This document shows, piece after piece, positions 24,713 to 35,849 of a stretch of 64,000 nucleotides of DNA. Under the pieces are notes generated by a model. It was given only the letters and a program-made list of their open reading frames with translations, was not told the DNA's origin and made no database searches. The position numbers were made by a program, and so were the translations under genes. Positions within the stretch are counted from its first letter, which is position 1, and every line of letters starts with the position of its first letter. Source of the stretch: Pseudoxanthomonas broegbernensis (GTDB lineage: Bacteria; Pseudomonadota; Gammaproteobacteria; Xanthomonadales; Xanthomonadaceae); assembly GCF_014202435.1 (NCBI RefSeq), contig NZ_JACHGU010000005.1:269579-333578 (forward strand), read 5' to 3'.

Positions 24713-26179
24713 CTACGGGCCGCCGGCGGGCGCCGTCGTCCGGCCCTCCTCGCCCGGCACCCTGCGTTCGGCGACCCGGTTCCGGCCCTGGCGCTTGGCG
24801 TCGTACAACGCCGCGTCCGCCGCGGCGAGCAGGGCATCGGGCTCCGATCGGTCCACGGCATCGATCAACCCGACACCGAGGCTGACCGTGACCACGGCCG
24901 GCGGCGCCAGGCCCGGCAGCCGCATGCGCTCCACCGTGGCGCGCATGCGCTCGGCCACTTCCAGCACGCCCTCGCGCGAGGGCGACGGCACCACCACCGC
25001 GAACTCCTCGCCGCCATAGCGCGCGACGAGGTCCGCTCCGCGCATCGCGCAGGCCGCCAGCGCCAGCGCCACCTCCTGCAGGCACCGGTCCCCGGCCTGG
25101 TGCCCGTAGCGGTCGTTGAACCCCTTGAAGTGGTCCACGTCGGCCAGTATCAGCGCCATCCCGCGGCCGTCACGGCGGGCGCGGCTCCATTCCGAGCGCA
25201 ATACCTGGTCGAACTGGCGGCGATTGGCCACGCCGGTCAACCCGTCCAGCCGCGCCAAGGCATCCAGCGCCTCCTGCCGTTCCAGCAACCCGACCTGCAT
25301 GAGGATGCTGCGCACGCCGAAGCCCAGCATTGCCGTCACGAAGCCGGCCACCGCCAGTCGCGGATGGCCATCGACGATCAGCGCCGACACGATCAGCAGC
25401 GCCAGCGGCAGGATCAGCGAACCGCCCACGTCCACCATCCTCGCCAGGCGGGGCGACACCGGCCACGGGTCGCCGCCCCGCGACCGCACCCGCATGGCGG
25501 CCACCGCCAGCGCCAGGAACGGCAGGTCGATCACGACATCCACGCGGCCGCCGAAGCCGGCATCGGTGGAGAAGTGGTTGATGTAGCCGGCGACCAGCAG
25601 GTAGAGGCCCGAGAACAGCGCGAGCGTGCGGAAGAACGCGCGCCGGGCCGCCTCCGCGGTCGCCACGTACCGCACCAGCGCGGAAACGGCGATGAAGGCG
25701 TTCTCCAGGTCGAACATCAGCCTGAGGTTGTCCACGCCCTGCGCGTCGACGCGGCTGCCGGTGACAAACGAGAACGTGTGGACGAAAAACAGGTAGCCCA
25801 GCATCAGCGCCAGTGCGCCATCGATCAGGTCCACATACCGCGGCCCGCCGCGGGCGTGCGCCAGGACGAACACCAGGGGCACGCCATAGAGCACGTAGAG
25901 CAGCATGCTGGCGCCGGCCATGGCGGCGCTGCCCAGCCAGACTTGCTGGTGCATGTTGAGCGCCATCCCGCCGGCCCACAACACCATCGCCAGCGCCGCG
26001 GCGAACCAGCCGGACGCGGCCTGCCCGCGGCTGCCCCGCCACAGGCAGGCCACGGCCGCCAGCAGGGGCGCGCCGATCAGGAAGAGGAAGGAAAGCACGG
26101 CGGCATGGCCCGGCAGCAACGACAAGGCCAGTCCGTGGCAGAGCAGGTACATCGCAGCCAATACCGCCGCCATGGGCAT
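24713..26179 (-). CDS. Diguanylate cyclase with MHYT/membrane-like sensor region
   Basis: A 488-residue protein. The first about 300 residues hold about 8 membrane helices of an unassigned sensor. Residues about 320-475 are a GGDEF domain: DGLTGVANRRQFDQVL, DVDHFKGFNDRYGHQAGD, the catalytic R-Y-G-G-E-E-F, and an intact inhibitory I-site R-G-A-D five residues before GGEEF. So it should be active and product-inhibited, making cyclic di-GMP. The input signal is unknown. Confidence 0.92.
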   Translation of the reverse strand: MPMAAVLAAMYLLCHGLALSLLPGHAAVLSFLFLIGAPLLAAVACLWRGSRGQAASGWFAAALAMVLWAGGMALNMHQQVWLGSAAMAGASMLLYVLYGVPLVFVLAHARGGPRYVDLIDGALALMLGYLFFVHTFSFVTGSRVDAQGVDNLRLMFDLENAFIAVSALVRYVATAEAARRAFFRTLALFSGLYLLVAGYINHFSTDAGFGGRVDVVIDLPFLALAVAAMRVRSRGGDPWPVSPRLARMVDVGGSLILPLALLIVSALIVDGHPRLAVAGFVTAMLGFGVRSILMQVGLLERQEALDALARLDGLTGVANRRQFDQVLRSEWSRARRDGRGMALILADVDHFKGFNDRYGHQAGDRCLQEVALALAACAMRGADLVARYGGEEFAVVVPSPSREGVLEVAERMRATVERMRLPGLAPPAVVTVSLGVGLIDAVDRSEPDALLAAADAALYDAKRQGRNRVAERRVPGEEGRTTAPAGGP

Positions 26180-26315
26180 CTCTTCCCGGTACGGTGGAAG
26201 GCCACGATACCGCGTTCGCGGCCGGCCCCGTACCCGCGCCCTCGTACCCTACCGTCACGCAGGACGCAGGGCGCGGCATGCCGCCGGGATCATTCCGGAG
26301 TTGCGGCGGCCGCCC

Positions 26316-27203
26316 TCAATGCCCGCCGCAGCTCTCGCCGTGCCCGTGCGCCACCCCGGCGTGCGCCTTGGCCTGGCCATGCAGCGCGGCGGCATGGTGG
26401 GCGATGTGCTCGCCGATGAAGCTGGCGATGAAGTAATAGCTGTGGTCGTAGCCCGGACGCATGCGCAACTGCAGCGGATGCCCGGCGGCGGCGGCGGCGG
26501 CCTGCAGCAGTTGCGGGCGCAATTGGCCGTCGAGGAATTCGTCGTCCCCGCCCTGGTCGATCAGCAGCGGCAGCTTCTCCTGCGCAGTCTTCACCAGCTC
26601 GCAGGCGTCGTACGCCTTCCACGCCTCGCGGTCCGGCCCCAGGTAGGCGGCGAAAGCCTTTTCGCCCCACGGCACCCTCGACGGCGCGACGATCGGCGAG
26701 AACGCCGACACGCTGCGGTAGCGCCCCGGGTGGCGCAGCGCCGCCACCAGTGCGCCGTGGCCGCCCATCGAGTGGCCGCTGATGGCGCGCGCGTCCGTCG
26801 CCGGGAAGTTCGCCTCCACCAGCGCCGGCAGTTCGTCCACCACGTAGTCGTGCATGCGGTAGTGGGCGGCCCACGGCTGCCGGGTCGCGTTGAGGTAGAA
26901 ACCGGCACCCTTGCCCAGGTCGTAGCCCTCGGCATCGGCCACGTCCTCGCCGCGCGGGCTGGTGTCGGGGGCGACGAGGATCACGCCATGCTCGGCCGCG
27001 TAGCGCTGCGCGCCGGCCTTGGTGATGAAGTTCTGCTCGGTGCAGGTCAGGCCGGAGAGCCAGTACAGCACCGGCAGACGGCGCTCCTGCGCCTGCGGCG
27101 GCAGGTAGACGGCGAAGTCCATCGTGCAGCCCAGCACCGCGGATTCGTGCCGGTATACGTCCTGCCAGCCGCCGAAGCAGGCGCGGCGTTCAATGCGTTC
27201 CAT
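26316..27203 (-). CDS. fghA: S-formylglutathione hydrolase
   Basis: A 295-residue esterase releasing formate and glutathione from S-formylglutathione, the last step of formaldehyde detoxification. Catalytic Ser145 in GHSMGG, Asp about 220 and His254 in GYDHSYYF. Third gene of the frmR-adhC-fghA unit, 154 bases after adhC. Odd: the last about 25 residues are His-rich ([10 protein letters not shown]) and go beyond the usual end, perhaps a metal-binding tail. ATG 27203 has GAGGAG six bases upstream. An upstream TTG is not needed. Confidence 0.94.
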   Translation of the reverse strand: MERIERRACFGGWQDVYRHESAVLGCTMDFAVYLPPQAQERRLPVLYWLSGLTCTEQNFITKAGAQRYAAEHGVILVAPDTSPRGEDVADAEGYDLGKGAGFYLNATRQPWAAHYRMHDYVVDELPALVEANFPATDARAISGHSMGGHGALVAALRHPGRYRSVSAFSPIVAPSRVPWGEKAFAAYLGPDREAWKAYDACELVKTAQEKLPLLIDQGGDDEFLDGQLRPQLLQAAAAAAGHPLQLRMRPGYDHSYYFIASFIGEHIAHHAAALHGQAKAHAGVAHGHGESCGGH

Positions 27204-27252
27204 CAACAACTCCTCGGCCCGGGTTTTTGCGGCCGTCTTCGGGTGGGGAAGC

Positions 27253-27341
27253 CCCCTTCGGTGGAAGGGGCGCGGCGAAGCCGCGGGGATCGGGCATATC
27301 GGGAGGCGGGGGCCCGGGTCCGCTTGCCGCGCGGACCCGGG
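27253..27341 (-). repeat. Three hairpins between adhC and fghA
   Basis: CCCCTTC/GAAGGGG at 27253-27270, CGCGGC/GCCGCG at 27271-27285, and a perfect 11-bp stem CCCGGGTCCGC/GCGGACCCGGG at 27313-27341. No T-run follows on either strand. They may be processing or stabilising hairpins that set the adhC to fghA ratio. Confidence 0.6.
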
Positions 27342-27357
27342 AAGCGCCGCCCGCCGC

Positions 27358-28839
<1,482 letters not shown>

Positions 28840-28958
28840 TCAGACCGGGCGGGTTCCCGCCCGACGCCGCCTAAAGTCGCCGGCGGGCCGGCCGCTAACG
28901 TCGCCGTACCAAGTTCCGCCGCGCACGCGGCGGAAATCCGTCTGGATGTCCGGGAACC

Positions 28959-30167
28959 ATGCTCAAAACCATTAGTGTCGGCCAGCTGCGGCCGGGGATG
29001 TACGTGCAGCGGCTGCATGGACCCTGGCTGCAACACCCCTACTGGCGCTCGTCCTTCCTGGCCACCGACCGCGACGTGGAGCGGCTGCTGGCCAGCGAGG
29101 TGGAAACGGTGGAGATCGACGCCAGCCGCGGCGAGGACGTGCATGCGCCGGCCCCGGCGGCGGTGGCCGTCGATGCGCACGTCCCGGCATCGGCCGCGCG
29201 GCCCGCGCCGGCCGCCTCCGGCGATCCCGCCGCCGACCTGGACTCGGAGCTGAGCCGGGCCCGGCGCATCTGCCGCGAAGGCCGCGACGCGGTGGAGGCG
29301 CTGTTCCGCGAGGTCCGGCTGGGACGCACCATCGACCCGGGCGCGGTGATGCCGCTGGCCGAGGAGATCACCGCCTCGGTCATCCGCCACCCCGGCGCGC
29401 TGATCGGCATCGCCCGGCTCAAGACCGCCGACGACTACACCTACCTGCACTCGGTGGCGGTGAGCGCGCTGATGGCCGCGCTGGCCCGGCAGATGCGCCT
29501 GTCCGAGGACGAGTGCCGCCAGGCCGCGATGGGCGGGCTGCTGCACGACATGGGCAAGGCGCGCATGCCGCCGGAGATCCTCAACAAGCCCGCGCGCCTG
29601 ACCGACGAGGAATTCGCGCTGATGCGCACGCACCCGGAGGAAGGCGAGCGCCTGCTGCGCGAAAGCGGCATGGACAACGCCAGCGTGCTGCACATGGTCC
29701 GCCACCACCACGAGAAGTTCGACGGCGGCGGCTATCCGGAACGGCTGCCGGCCGAGGCCATCCCGCTGCTCACCCGCATGAGCGCGGTGTGCGACGTCTA
29801 CGACGCGGTCACCTCCAACCGGCCCTACAAGGAAGGCTGGGACCCGGGCGAGTCGCTGCGCCGCATGGCGTCGTGGAAGGGCCACTTCGACCCGGCCGTG
29901 CTCAAGGCCTTCGTCGCCACCGTGGGCATCTACCCCATCGGCACCCTGGTGCGCCTGTCCAGCGACCGCCTGGCCGTGGTCCTGGAGCAGCGCGGCACGG
30001 CGCTGTCCTCGCCGCTGGTGCGGGTGTTCTTCTCGGCCCGCTCGCGCAGCCAGATCCTGGTGCACGACGTGGACCTGTCCGCGGCGGGCTGCCCCGAGCG
30101 CATCGTCGGCCTGGAATCGCCGCGGCAATGGGGGTTCCGCGACCTGGAGAAGCTCTGGGCGCCTTGA
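28959..30167 (+). CDS. HD-GYP domain c-di-GMP phosphodiesterase-like protein
   Basis: A 402-residue protein. Residues about 1-125 are a DUF3391-like N-terminal domain (SVGQLRPGMYVQRL). The HD-GYP domain (about 145-320) shows LHSVAVSALMAALARQM, GGLLHDMGKARMPPEILNKP, HHHEKFDGGGYP and MSAVCDVYDAVTSNRPYK. The metal residues H-D and the HHE-x-x-DGGGYP motif are present. Likely hydrolyses cyclic di-GMP. Paired on the map with the nearby GGDEF gene but not in one operon. Confidence 0.93.
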   Translation: MLKTISVGQLRPGMYVQRLHGPWLQHPYWRSSFLATDRDVERLLASEVETVEIDASRGEDVHAPAPAAVAVDAHVPASAARPAPAASGDPAADLDSELSRARRICREGRDAVEALFREVRLGRTIDPGAVMPLAEEITASVIRHPGALIGIARLKTADDYTYLHSVAVSALMAALARQMRLSEDECRQAAMGGLLHDMGKARMPPEILNKPARLTDEEFALMRTHPEEGERLLRESGMDNASVLHMVRHHHEKFDGGGYPERLPAEAIPLLTRMSAVCDVYDAVTSNRPYKEGWDPGESLRRMASWKGHFDPAVLKAFVATVGIYPIGTLVRLSSDRLAVVLEQRGTALSSPLVRVFFSARSRSQILVHDVDLSAAGCPERIVGLESPRQWGFRDLEKLWAP

Positions 30168-30265
30168 GGCGGGCGGGTATCGGCCACGGGCCGGGCGCGT
30201 CTGGACAGGCACCGGCCCGCGCAACCACAATCGCCGGCCCGATAAATCCCAAGGAACGGTTTCAC

Positions 30266-30742
30266 ATGATCCAGCTTCGACGCGCCCGCCTGCTCCTCGC
30301 GCTCCTGAGCCTGTCCGTCGCCGTGGCCATGCTGGCCGGCTGCAAGCCCGGCGCAACCGGCGACGCCGGCCGGAACGCCACCGCCTCCACCGCCGCCAGG
30401 TCCACCGGCCCGCTCGACCCGCTGCTGGCCGAGCCCCAGGTGGGCGACCTGTGGGCGGCCGAGCTGTCGCATTTCTCCGGCGGCGAGTTCAGCCAGAACG
30501 GAAAGGAGCGGGAGACCGTGTACGGCCTGATGAAGGTGATCGACGCCTCGCCCGACGACCTGGTCCTGGTCACCGAGACTGGCGCCTGGCCGAAGAAGCA
30601 GGGCGCGATCAACGACCTGCGCGGCGACCTGGCCGACATCGAGTGGGACGAGAACGAGAAGATCACCGTCCGCCGCAGCGAGATCGCCGGCCTGGTCGGC
30701 GAGGGCAGGATCGTCGAGGCCCGGCGCCTGGCCGGCGACTGA
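30266..30742 (+). CDS. Putative lipoprotein, 158 residues
   Basis: N-terminal signal sequence ending in the lipobox L-A-G-C-K at residues 23-27. Then a Ser/Thr/Ala-rich linker and a soluble C-terminal part containing VGDLWAAELSHFSGGEF, YGLMKVIDASPDDLVLV and ENEKITVRRSEIAGL. The fold and role are not recognised. Expressed separately, with AAGGAAC as ribosome site, and followed by a strong terminator. Confidence 0.8.
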   Translation: MIQLRRARLLLALLSLSVAVAMLAGCKPGATGDAGRNATASTAARSTGPLDPLLAEPQVGDLWAAELSHFSGGEFSQNGKERETVYGLMKVIDASPDDLVLVTETGAWPKKQGAINDLRGDLADIEWDENEKITVRRSEIAGLVGEGRIVEARRLAGD

Positions 30743-30765
30743 ACCCGGCGACACCCCGCAAGGCG

Positions 30766-30793
30766 AAAAGCCGGGCCCAGGCCCGGCTTTTCC
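30766..30793 (+). terminator. Rho-independent terminator
   Basis: A perfect 11-bp stem AAAAGCCGGGC/GCCCGGCTTTT with loop CCAG. The A4 and T4 flanks make it bidirectional between the lipoprotein gene and convergent gshA. A REP-like sequence follows at 30797. Confidence 0.85.
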
Positions 30794-30796
30794 TAT

Positions 30797-30840
30797 TGGG
30801 AGCCGACTTCGGCCGGCGACATGCCGCCGGCGCCTGGCCG
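30797..30840. repeat. REP-like sequence
   Basis: GGGAGCCGACTTCGGCCGGCGACAT-type element, about 75% identical over its core to the one at 38879 (GGGAGCCGGCTTCCGCTGGC). Confidence 0.5.
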
Positions 30841-30842
30841 GG

Positions 30843-32249
30843 TCAGTAGGCGAACTCGCGGAACACCCGGTCGATGTCGCCGTTCCAAGGGCCGTGGAAC
30901 AGCTCCAGCTTGCGCTCGGCGGCGGTCTGCCCGGCCTGCGCCATCTCGATCAGCGGGTCGAGGAAGCGGGTCTCGTCGGCGCCGTTGGCGTTGAGCGCCG
31001 CGCGCCGGCGCAGGCCGGCCACGGAGATCTTCAGCGCCTCGATGGCCAGCTCGCGCACCGTGGCGTCGCGGTTGCCGATGCGCGCCGGCAGCTTCAGCGC
31101 GTGCCGGGGCACGCCATCGCGCAGGGCGTGGCGTTCGGCGCGGGTGAAGTCCTTGACCAGGTCCCAGGCCGCGTCCAGCGCCGCGTCGTCGTACAGCAGG
31201 CCCACCCAGAACGCGGGCAGGGCGCACAGCCGGTTCCAGGGACCGCCGTCGGCGCCGCGCATCTCCAGGTACTTCTTCAGCCGCACCTCGGGGAAGGCGG
31301 TGGTCATGTGGTCGGACCAGTCGCGCAGGGTCGGCAGCGCGCCGGGCAGCACGTCCAGCTTCCCGGCCAGGAAGTCGCGGAACGACTTGCCGGCCGCGTC
31401 CACGTAGCGCCCTTCCCCATCGGCGCCGGCGCGGTAGGAGAAGTACATCGGCACGTCGAGCAGGTAGTCGATGTAGCGCTCGTAGCCGAAACCGTCCTCG
31501 AACACGAAGTCGAGCATGCCGGTGCGGTCGGCGTCGGTGTCGGTCCAGATGTGCGAGCGGTAGCTCAGGTAGCCGTTGGGCCTGCCTTCGGTGAACGGCG
31601 AGTCGGCGAACAGCGCGGTGGCCACCGGCTGCAGTGCCAGCGACACCCGGAACTTCTTCACCATGTCCGCCTCGGAGGCATAGTCCAGGTTGACCTGCAC
31701 CGTGCAGGTGCGGGTCATCATGTCCAGGCCGAGGCTGCCCACCTTGGGCATGTAGTCGCGCATGATCCGGTAGCGGCCCTTGGGCATCCACGGCATCTGG
31801 TCGCGCCGCCACTTGGGCTGGAAGCCCATGCCCAGGAAGCCGATGTCCAGCCCGTCGGCCACCTGGCGCACCTCGTCCAGGTGGGTGCCCACCTCCACGC
31901 AGGTCTGGTGGACCGACTCCAGCGGCGCGCCGGACAGCTCCAGTTGCCCGGCCGGCTCCAGGGTGACCGAGGCGCCGTCGCGCAGCAGGGCGATGGTGCG
32001 CGCCGGCCCGTCGCCGATGCGCTCGCGCACCGGTTCCCAGCCGAAGCGGGTCATGCCCTCCAGCAGCGCCTCGATGCCGCGCTCGCCGTCGAACTCCGGC
32101 GCGCGCAGGTCGTCCAGGCGGAAGCCGAACTTCTCGTGCTCGGTGCCGATGCGCCAGTCGGCCTTCGGCTTCTCCCCGGACGCGACGTAGTCCAGCAACT
32201 GGCCGCGCCGGGTGATCGGGGTATCGGGGGTATGGCTGGGGCTCGACAA
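30843..32249 (-). CDS. gshA: Glutamate-cysteine ligase (plant/xanthomonad type)
   Basis: A 468-residue enzyme forming gamma-glutamylcysteine, the first step of glutathione synthesis. Family segments include [68 protein letters not shown] and [20 protein letters not shown]. The start is most likely TTG at 32249, giving [18 protein letters not shown], matching the start of xanthomonad GshA. A TATAGT -10 at 32303-32298 (minus) leaves a 42-base leader. Earlier in-frame codons would lie in front of that promoter. Glutathione also feeds the frm pathway upstream. Confidence 0.93.
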   Translation of the reverse strand: MSSPSHTPDTPITRRGQLLDYVASGEKPKADWRIGTEHEKFGFRLDDLRAPEFDGERGIEALLEGMTRFGWEPVRERIGDGPARTIALLRDGASVTLEPAGQLELSGAPLESVHQTCVEVGTHLDEVRQVADGLDIGFLGMGFQPKWRRDQMPWMPKGRYRIMRDYMPKVGSLGLDMMTRTCTVQVNLDYASEADMVKKFRVSLALQPVATALFADSPFTEGRPNGYLSYRSHIWTDTDADRTGMLDFVFEDGFGYERYIDYLLDVPMYFSYRAGADGEGRYVDAAGKSFRDFLAGKLDVLPGALPTLRDWSDHMTTAFPEVRLKKYLEMRGADGGPWNRLCALPAFWVGLLYDDAALDAAWDLVKDFTRAERHALRDGVPRHALKLPARIGNRDATVRELAIEALKISVAGLRRRAALNANGADETRFLDPLIEMAQAGQTAAERKLELFHGPWNGDIDRVFREFAY

Positions 32250-32297
32250 GGGCTGGCTCGTGGTGCGTCGGCGGCGCGCGGCGCGTGTGGAGCGCGC

Positions 32298-32303
32298 ACT
32301 ATA
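32298..32303 (-). promoter_or_regulatory. -10 element of gshA
   Basis: TATAGT on the minus strand. No clear -35. It supports the TTG start at 32249. Confidence 0.5.
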
Positions 32304-32474
32304 GCCTGCGCTACCGTCCCCGGAGGCCGCCTCCACCGCGCCACTGCATTCCGCCGGCGCGACCATCGCCGGCGACGCGGCCGGGCCGGCTCGTTTACCC
32401 TTGCACCCCCGCGGCGCGGCGCTCTTCGCCGTCGCGGCCATTACCTGGAACCGTAACCCTCTGGAGCCTCGCAC

Positions 32475-33449
32475 ATGATCCGACCGTCGTATCTCCCGGC
32501 CACGGCCGCGCTGCTGGCCCTGTCCTTCTGCGCCATCGCCCGCGCGCCCGAAGCGGCGCCTCCGCAGGTACCGGGCGTGTACCACCACGCGACCGGCCCC
32601 CTGCGGGTGACCGCGCTGCTCGACGGCAACGTGGCCCTGTCGCAGCAACTGCTGGCGGGCGCCGCGGCGGACCGGGTCGCCGAGCTGCTCGAACGCGGCT
32701 TCGTGCCCGGCGATGCGCAGGGCGTGCAGACGGCGGTCAACGCATTCCTCGTCCGCGCCGGCGACACCCTGGTACTGGTGGACGCGGGCACGGGCGACTG
32801 CTTCGGCCCCGGCCTGGGCCGGGTGCCGGAGAACCTGCGCGCCGCCGGCTACGCGCCGGAGCAGGTCGACCACGTGCTGCTCACCCACGCCCACCCGGAC
32901 CACATGTGCGGCCTGCGCGACGCGCAGGGCGCCGCCGTCTACCCGAATGCCACGGTCTGGCTGGCGCAGGCCGACGCCGACTACTGGCTGGACCCGGCCT
33001 CGGAGGCCAAGGCGCCGGAGGACTCGCGCGCCACTTTCGCCATGGCGCGGCGCGCCATCGCCCCGTACCAGGCCGCCGGCCGGGTGCAGCGCTTCGTCCC
33101 CGGCCAGCCGGGGCTGCCCCTGGGCGCGGCCGCCCTGGACACGCACGGGCATACGCCCGGCCATGTCTCCTACCTGTTCGGCGAGGGCGGGCAGGGCCTG
33201 CTGGCGTGGGGCGACGTGCTGCACTTCCACGCGGTGCAGTTCGCCCACCCGGAGGTGAGCATCGAGTTCGACAGCGACCGTACCGCCGCCATCGCCTCGC
33301 GCAAGCGCGTGCTGCAGCAGGCCAGCGGCGAGCGCTGGTGGGTGGCCGGCGCGCACCTGCCCTTCCCCGGCCTGGGCCACGTGCGCACCGAGGACGGAGC
33401 CTATGCCTGGGTGCCGGCCGAGTTCAGCCCGCTGCCCGACGAGCGCTGA
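32475..33449 (+). CDS. Exported metallo-beta-lactamase-fold hydrolase (MPH/OPHC2-like)
   Basis: A 324-residue protein with an N-terminal signal peptide ([18 protein letters not shown]). Zinc motif [13 protein letters not shown] (about residues 136-148), later [10 protein letters not shown] and [18 protein letters not shown]. The last segment is characteristic of the methyl parathion hydrolase/OPHC2 branch of the metallo-beta-lactamase superfamily. The substrate is unknown: organophosphate, lactone or ester hydrolysis are all seen in this branch. CTGGAGCC is a ribosome site. Confidence 0.86.
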   Translation: MIRPSYLPATAALLALSFCAIARAPEAAPPQVPGVYHHATGPLRVTALLDGNVALSQQLLAGAAADRVAELLERGFVPGDAQGVQTAVNAFLVRAGDTLVLVDAGTGDCFGPGLGRVPENLRAAGYAPEQVDHVLLTHAHPDHMCGLRDAQGAAVYPNATVWLAQADADYWLDPASEAKAPEDSRATFAMARRAIAPYQAAGRVQRFVPGQPGLPLGAAALDTHGHTPGHVSYLFGEGGQGLLAWGDVLHFHAVQFAHPEVSIEFDSDRTAAIASRKRVLQQASGERWWVAGAHLPFPGLGHVRTEDGAYAWVPAEFSPLPDER

Positions 33450-33466
33450 GCGCGCCGGCTTCGGCG

Positions 33467-34099
33467 TCAGGCCGGCTTCGGCGGCTGCGCCGGCCCCAGG
33501 CCCAGCCAGCCGGCCACCACCGCGCGCGCCTCGTCCACGCCCTGCTTGGACTCGCCCGAGAACGCCTGCACGCTCACGCTGTCGCCGTAGGCCGAGGCCA
33601 GTTCGCGGCGCACCGCGGCCGCGGCCTGCATCTGCTGGCCGCGGCCGAGCTTGTCGGCCTTGGTCAGCAGCGCGTGCGCCGGCAGGCTGCGCGATGCCGC
33701 GTAGTCCAGCATCTGCCGGTCGTAGTCCTTGAGCGGATGGCGGATGTCCATCACCACCACCAGGCCCTTCAGCGCCTGGCGGGTGCGGAAGTAGCGGTCG
33801 ATGAACGCCTGCCAGTGCGCCTGCAGGTCCTGCGGCACCTTGGCGTAGCCGTAGCCGGGCAGGTCGACCAGGCAGCGCTGCGGCTCCACCTCGAAGAAGA
33901 CCAGTTGCTGGGTGCGGCCGGGGGTCTTGGACACGCGCGCCAGCGCGTTCTGCCGGGTCAGGGCGTTGAGCGCGCTGGACTTGCCGGCATTGGAGCGGCC
34001 GGCGAAGGCGACCTCGTGGCCGCCATCGGGCGGCAGTTGCGCAGGGGTGTGCGCGGCGCCCAGATAGCGGGCCTTTTCGAGCGGACTGGACATGCGCAT
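33467..34099 (-). CDS. engB: Ribosome biogenesis GTPase YsxC/EngB
   Basis: A 210-residue GTPase needed for 50S subunit assembly. G1 [10 protein letters not shown]3 [12 protein letters not shown]4 TKADKL. The start is uncertain between ATGs at 34099 and 34093; neither has a good ribosome site. Convergent with the MPH-like gene, divergent from cytochrome c4. Confidence 0.93.
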   Translation of the reverse strand: MRMSSPLEKARYLGAAHTPAQLPPDGGHEVAFAGRSNAGKSSALNALTRQNALARVSKTPGRTQQLVFFEVEPQRCLVDLPGYGYAKVPQDLQAHWQAFIDRYFRTRQALKGLVVVMDIRHPLKDYDRQMLDYAASRSLPAHALLTKADKLGRGQQMQAAAAVRRELASAYGDSVSVQAFSGESKQGVDEARAVVAGWLGLGPAQPPKPA

Positions 34100-34144
34100 A
34101 GGATCGCACGGCACGCGGCCGCGGCGGCCATGGAAGGGGTTTCA

Positions 34145-34174
34145 TTGACCGTCGCGCCCCGGCTTGGGGATAAT
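34145..34174 (+). promoter_or_regulatory. Sigma-70-type promoter of cytochrome c4 gene
   Basis: TTGACC at 34145-34150 and GATAAT at 34169-34174, spaced 18 bases. A transcript from about 34181 gives a leader of about 50 bases. Confidence 0.6.
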
Positions 34175-34230
34175 CCCGGTGTTTCGCGGCTGTTCACAGG
34201 CCGCATCGATCGGGTACCCGGAGCTCTAGC

Positions 34231-35022
34231 ATGCGCCACGCTCGCGTTATCGCCCTTGCCGGTCTGGCCGTCGTGGCCACCGCCGCCGTCGCCTACGCCG
34301 CCCAGACCACGGTGGTGCCGGTGCCGGACAACGCGCCGGTGGAGGCCGCCCCGCTGGAAGTGGACCTGAGCAAGACCCACTGGGGCGATGCCGAGGCCGG
34401 CGCCGAGAAGGCCGTGGCCTGCGCCGCCTGCCACGGCGCCGACGGCAACCCGACCGACCCGCAGTACCCGCGCCTGGCCGGCCAGAGCGAGCGCTACATG
34501 GCCCGCCAGCTTGCCCTGTTCGCCAGCGGCGAGCGCCATGGCGGCCTGGCCGCGGTGATGGCGCCGTTCGCGCAGATGCTCAGCCCGCAGGACATGCGCG
34601 ACGTGGGCGCCTTCTTCGCCACCCAGAAGGCCGGCGCCGGCGTGGCCGACGATGCCCTGGTCGAAGGCGACGGCCCCTATGCCGGCCTGAAGTTCTACGA
34701 GATCGGCCAGAAGCTGTACCGCGGCGGCGACCCGGAGCGCGGCATCCCCGCCTGCCTGGCCTGCCACGGCCCGGCCGGCGCCGGCAACCCGGGCCCGGCC
34801 TACCCGCACGTGGGCGGGCAGATGGCCGACTACACCGCCCGCCGCCTGCAGGAGTACCAGGCAGGCGTGACCAGCGAGAAGGACCCGACGCTGTTCCACA
34901 TCATGGCCCAGGTCGCCGGCAAGCTGACCGAACAGGAGATCGGCGCCCTGTCCAGCTACCTGCAGGGCCTGCACGACCGCGCCGACGACGTCGCCGAGGC
35001 GGGGATTCCGCCGCGCTCGTGA
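34231..35022 (+). CDS. Diheme cytochrome c4
   Basis: A 263-residue periplasmic protein. The signal peptide ends near VAYAA. Two heme motifs C-A-A-C-H (about residue 63) and C-L-A-C-H (about 174) in the duplicated c4 fold, with LAGQSERYMARQLALFASG and VGGQMADYTARRLQEYQAG as the paired repeats. c4 donates electrons to terminal oxidases such as cbb3, encoded later in this window, and to some nitrite/NO reductases. A terminator follows at 35078. Confidence 0.93.
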   Translation: MRHARVIALAGLAVVATAAVAYAAQTTVVPVPDNAPVEAAPLEVDLSKTHWGDAEAGAEKAVACAACHGADGNPTDPQYPRLAGQSERYMARQLALFASGERHGGLAAVMAPFAQMLSPQDMRDVGAFFATQKAGAGVADDALVEGDGPYAGLKFYEIGQKLYRGGDPERGIPACLACHGPAGAGNPGPAYPHVGGQMADYTARRLQEYQAGVTSEKDPTLFHIMAQVAGKLTEQEIGALSSYLQGLHDRADDVAEAGIPPRS

Positions 35023-35077
35023 ACTTTCGCGGTCCCGCCGCGGTCACAGACGTCGCGATTCCCTCCTCTCCTGTTTG

Positions 35078-35105
35078 CGCCGGCCCCTGGCCGGCGTCGT
35101 TTTTT
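35078..35105 (+). terminator. Rho-independent terminator after cytochrome c4
   Basis: 8-bp stem CGCCGGCC/GGCCGGCG with loop CCT, then TCGTTTTTT. Confidence 0.82.
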
Positions 35106-35161
35106 ACGCCCTACGCGCCACCGCAGCCGCCACCGGACCCCCGCCAGGAAGCGCCGCCAAG

Positions 35162-35803
35162 ATGAAATCCCTGATCGCCGGACTGTTCCTCGCCGCGCTG
35201 GCCTGGCTGCCGGCCGCGCATGCCGCCGACACGCCGCAGGCCGGGCGCGACTACGTGGAGATCGACGTCGGCCCCTGGGCGCCGAAGGCGGGCCGGATCG
35301 AGGTGGCCGAGGTGTTCGGCTACACCTGCCCGCACTGCGCGCACTTCGAGCCCATGCTGCGGCAATGGAAGGCGAAGCTGCCGCCCGACGTGGACCTGGT
35401 GCCGGTGCCGGCCGCCTTCGGCGGCGGCTGGGACGCCTGGGCGCGCGCGTACTTCGCCGCCCAGCGCCTGGGCGTGGCCGAGCGCACCCACCAGGCGGTG
35501 TTCGATGCGCTCCACCGCGACGGCACCCTGCCGCGCAACGCGACCGCGCAGGAACTGGCCGGCTTCTACGCCAACCACGGCGTCGATCCCGAGCGCTTCC
35601 GCGCCGCCCTGGCCGACCCGCAGGTCGATGCGCTGCTGCGCAAGTCCGCCGCCTTCGTCCGCGGTGCGGGGCTGGGCGGCACGCCGACGGTGATCGTCAA
35701 CGGCCGCTACCGCGTGCTCGGCGAGCGCTACGAGGACGTGCTGCGCACCAGCCAATGGCTGATCGCGCGCGAGCGCTCGGCCCACGCCTCCACTTCCCGC
35801 TGA
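35162..35803 (+). CDS. dsbA: Thiol:disulfide interchange protein DsbA (1)
   Basis: A 213-residue periplasmic oxidoreductase. The signal peptide ends in PAAHA. Active site C-P-H-C in FGYTCPHCAHFEP, cis-Pro in GGTPTVIVNG. It introduces disulfides in exported proteins. Followed after 46 bases by a paralogue with the same motif, so the pair likely arose by duplication. Confidence 0.94.
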   Translation: MKSLIAGLFLAALAWLPAAHAADTPQAGRDYVEIDVGPWAPKAGRIEVAEVFGYTCPHCAHFEPMLRQWKAKLPPDVDLVPVPAAFGGGWDAWARAYFAAQRLGVAERTHQAVFDALHRDGTLPRNATAQELAGFYANHGVDPERFRAALADPQVDALLRKSAAFVRGAGLGGTPTVIVNGRYRVLGERYEDVLRTSQWLIARERSAHASTSR

Positions 35804-35849
35804 CGGCCCCCTGGCCGATCCTGTCCCCTTCCGCCGGAGAACCCCGCCC

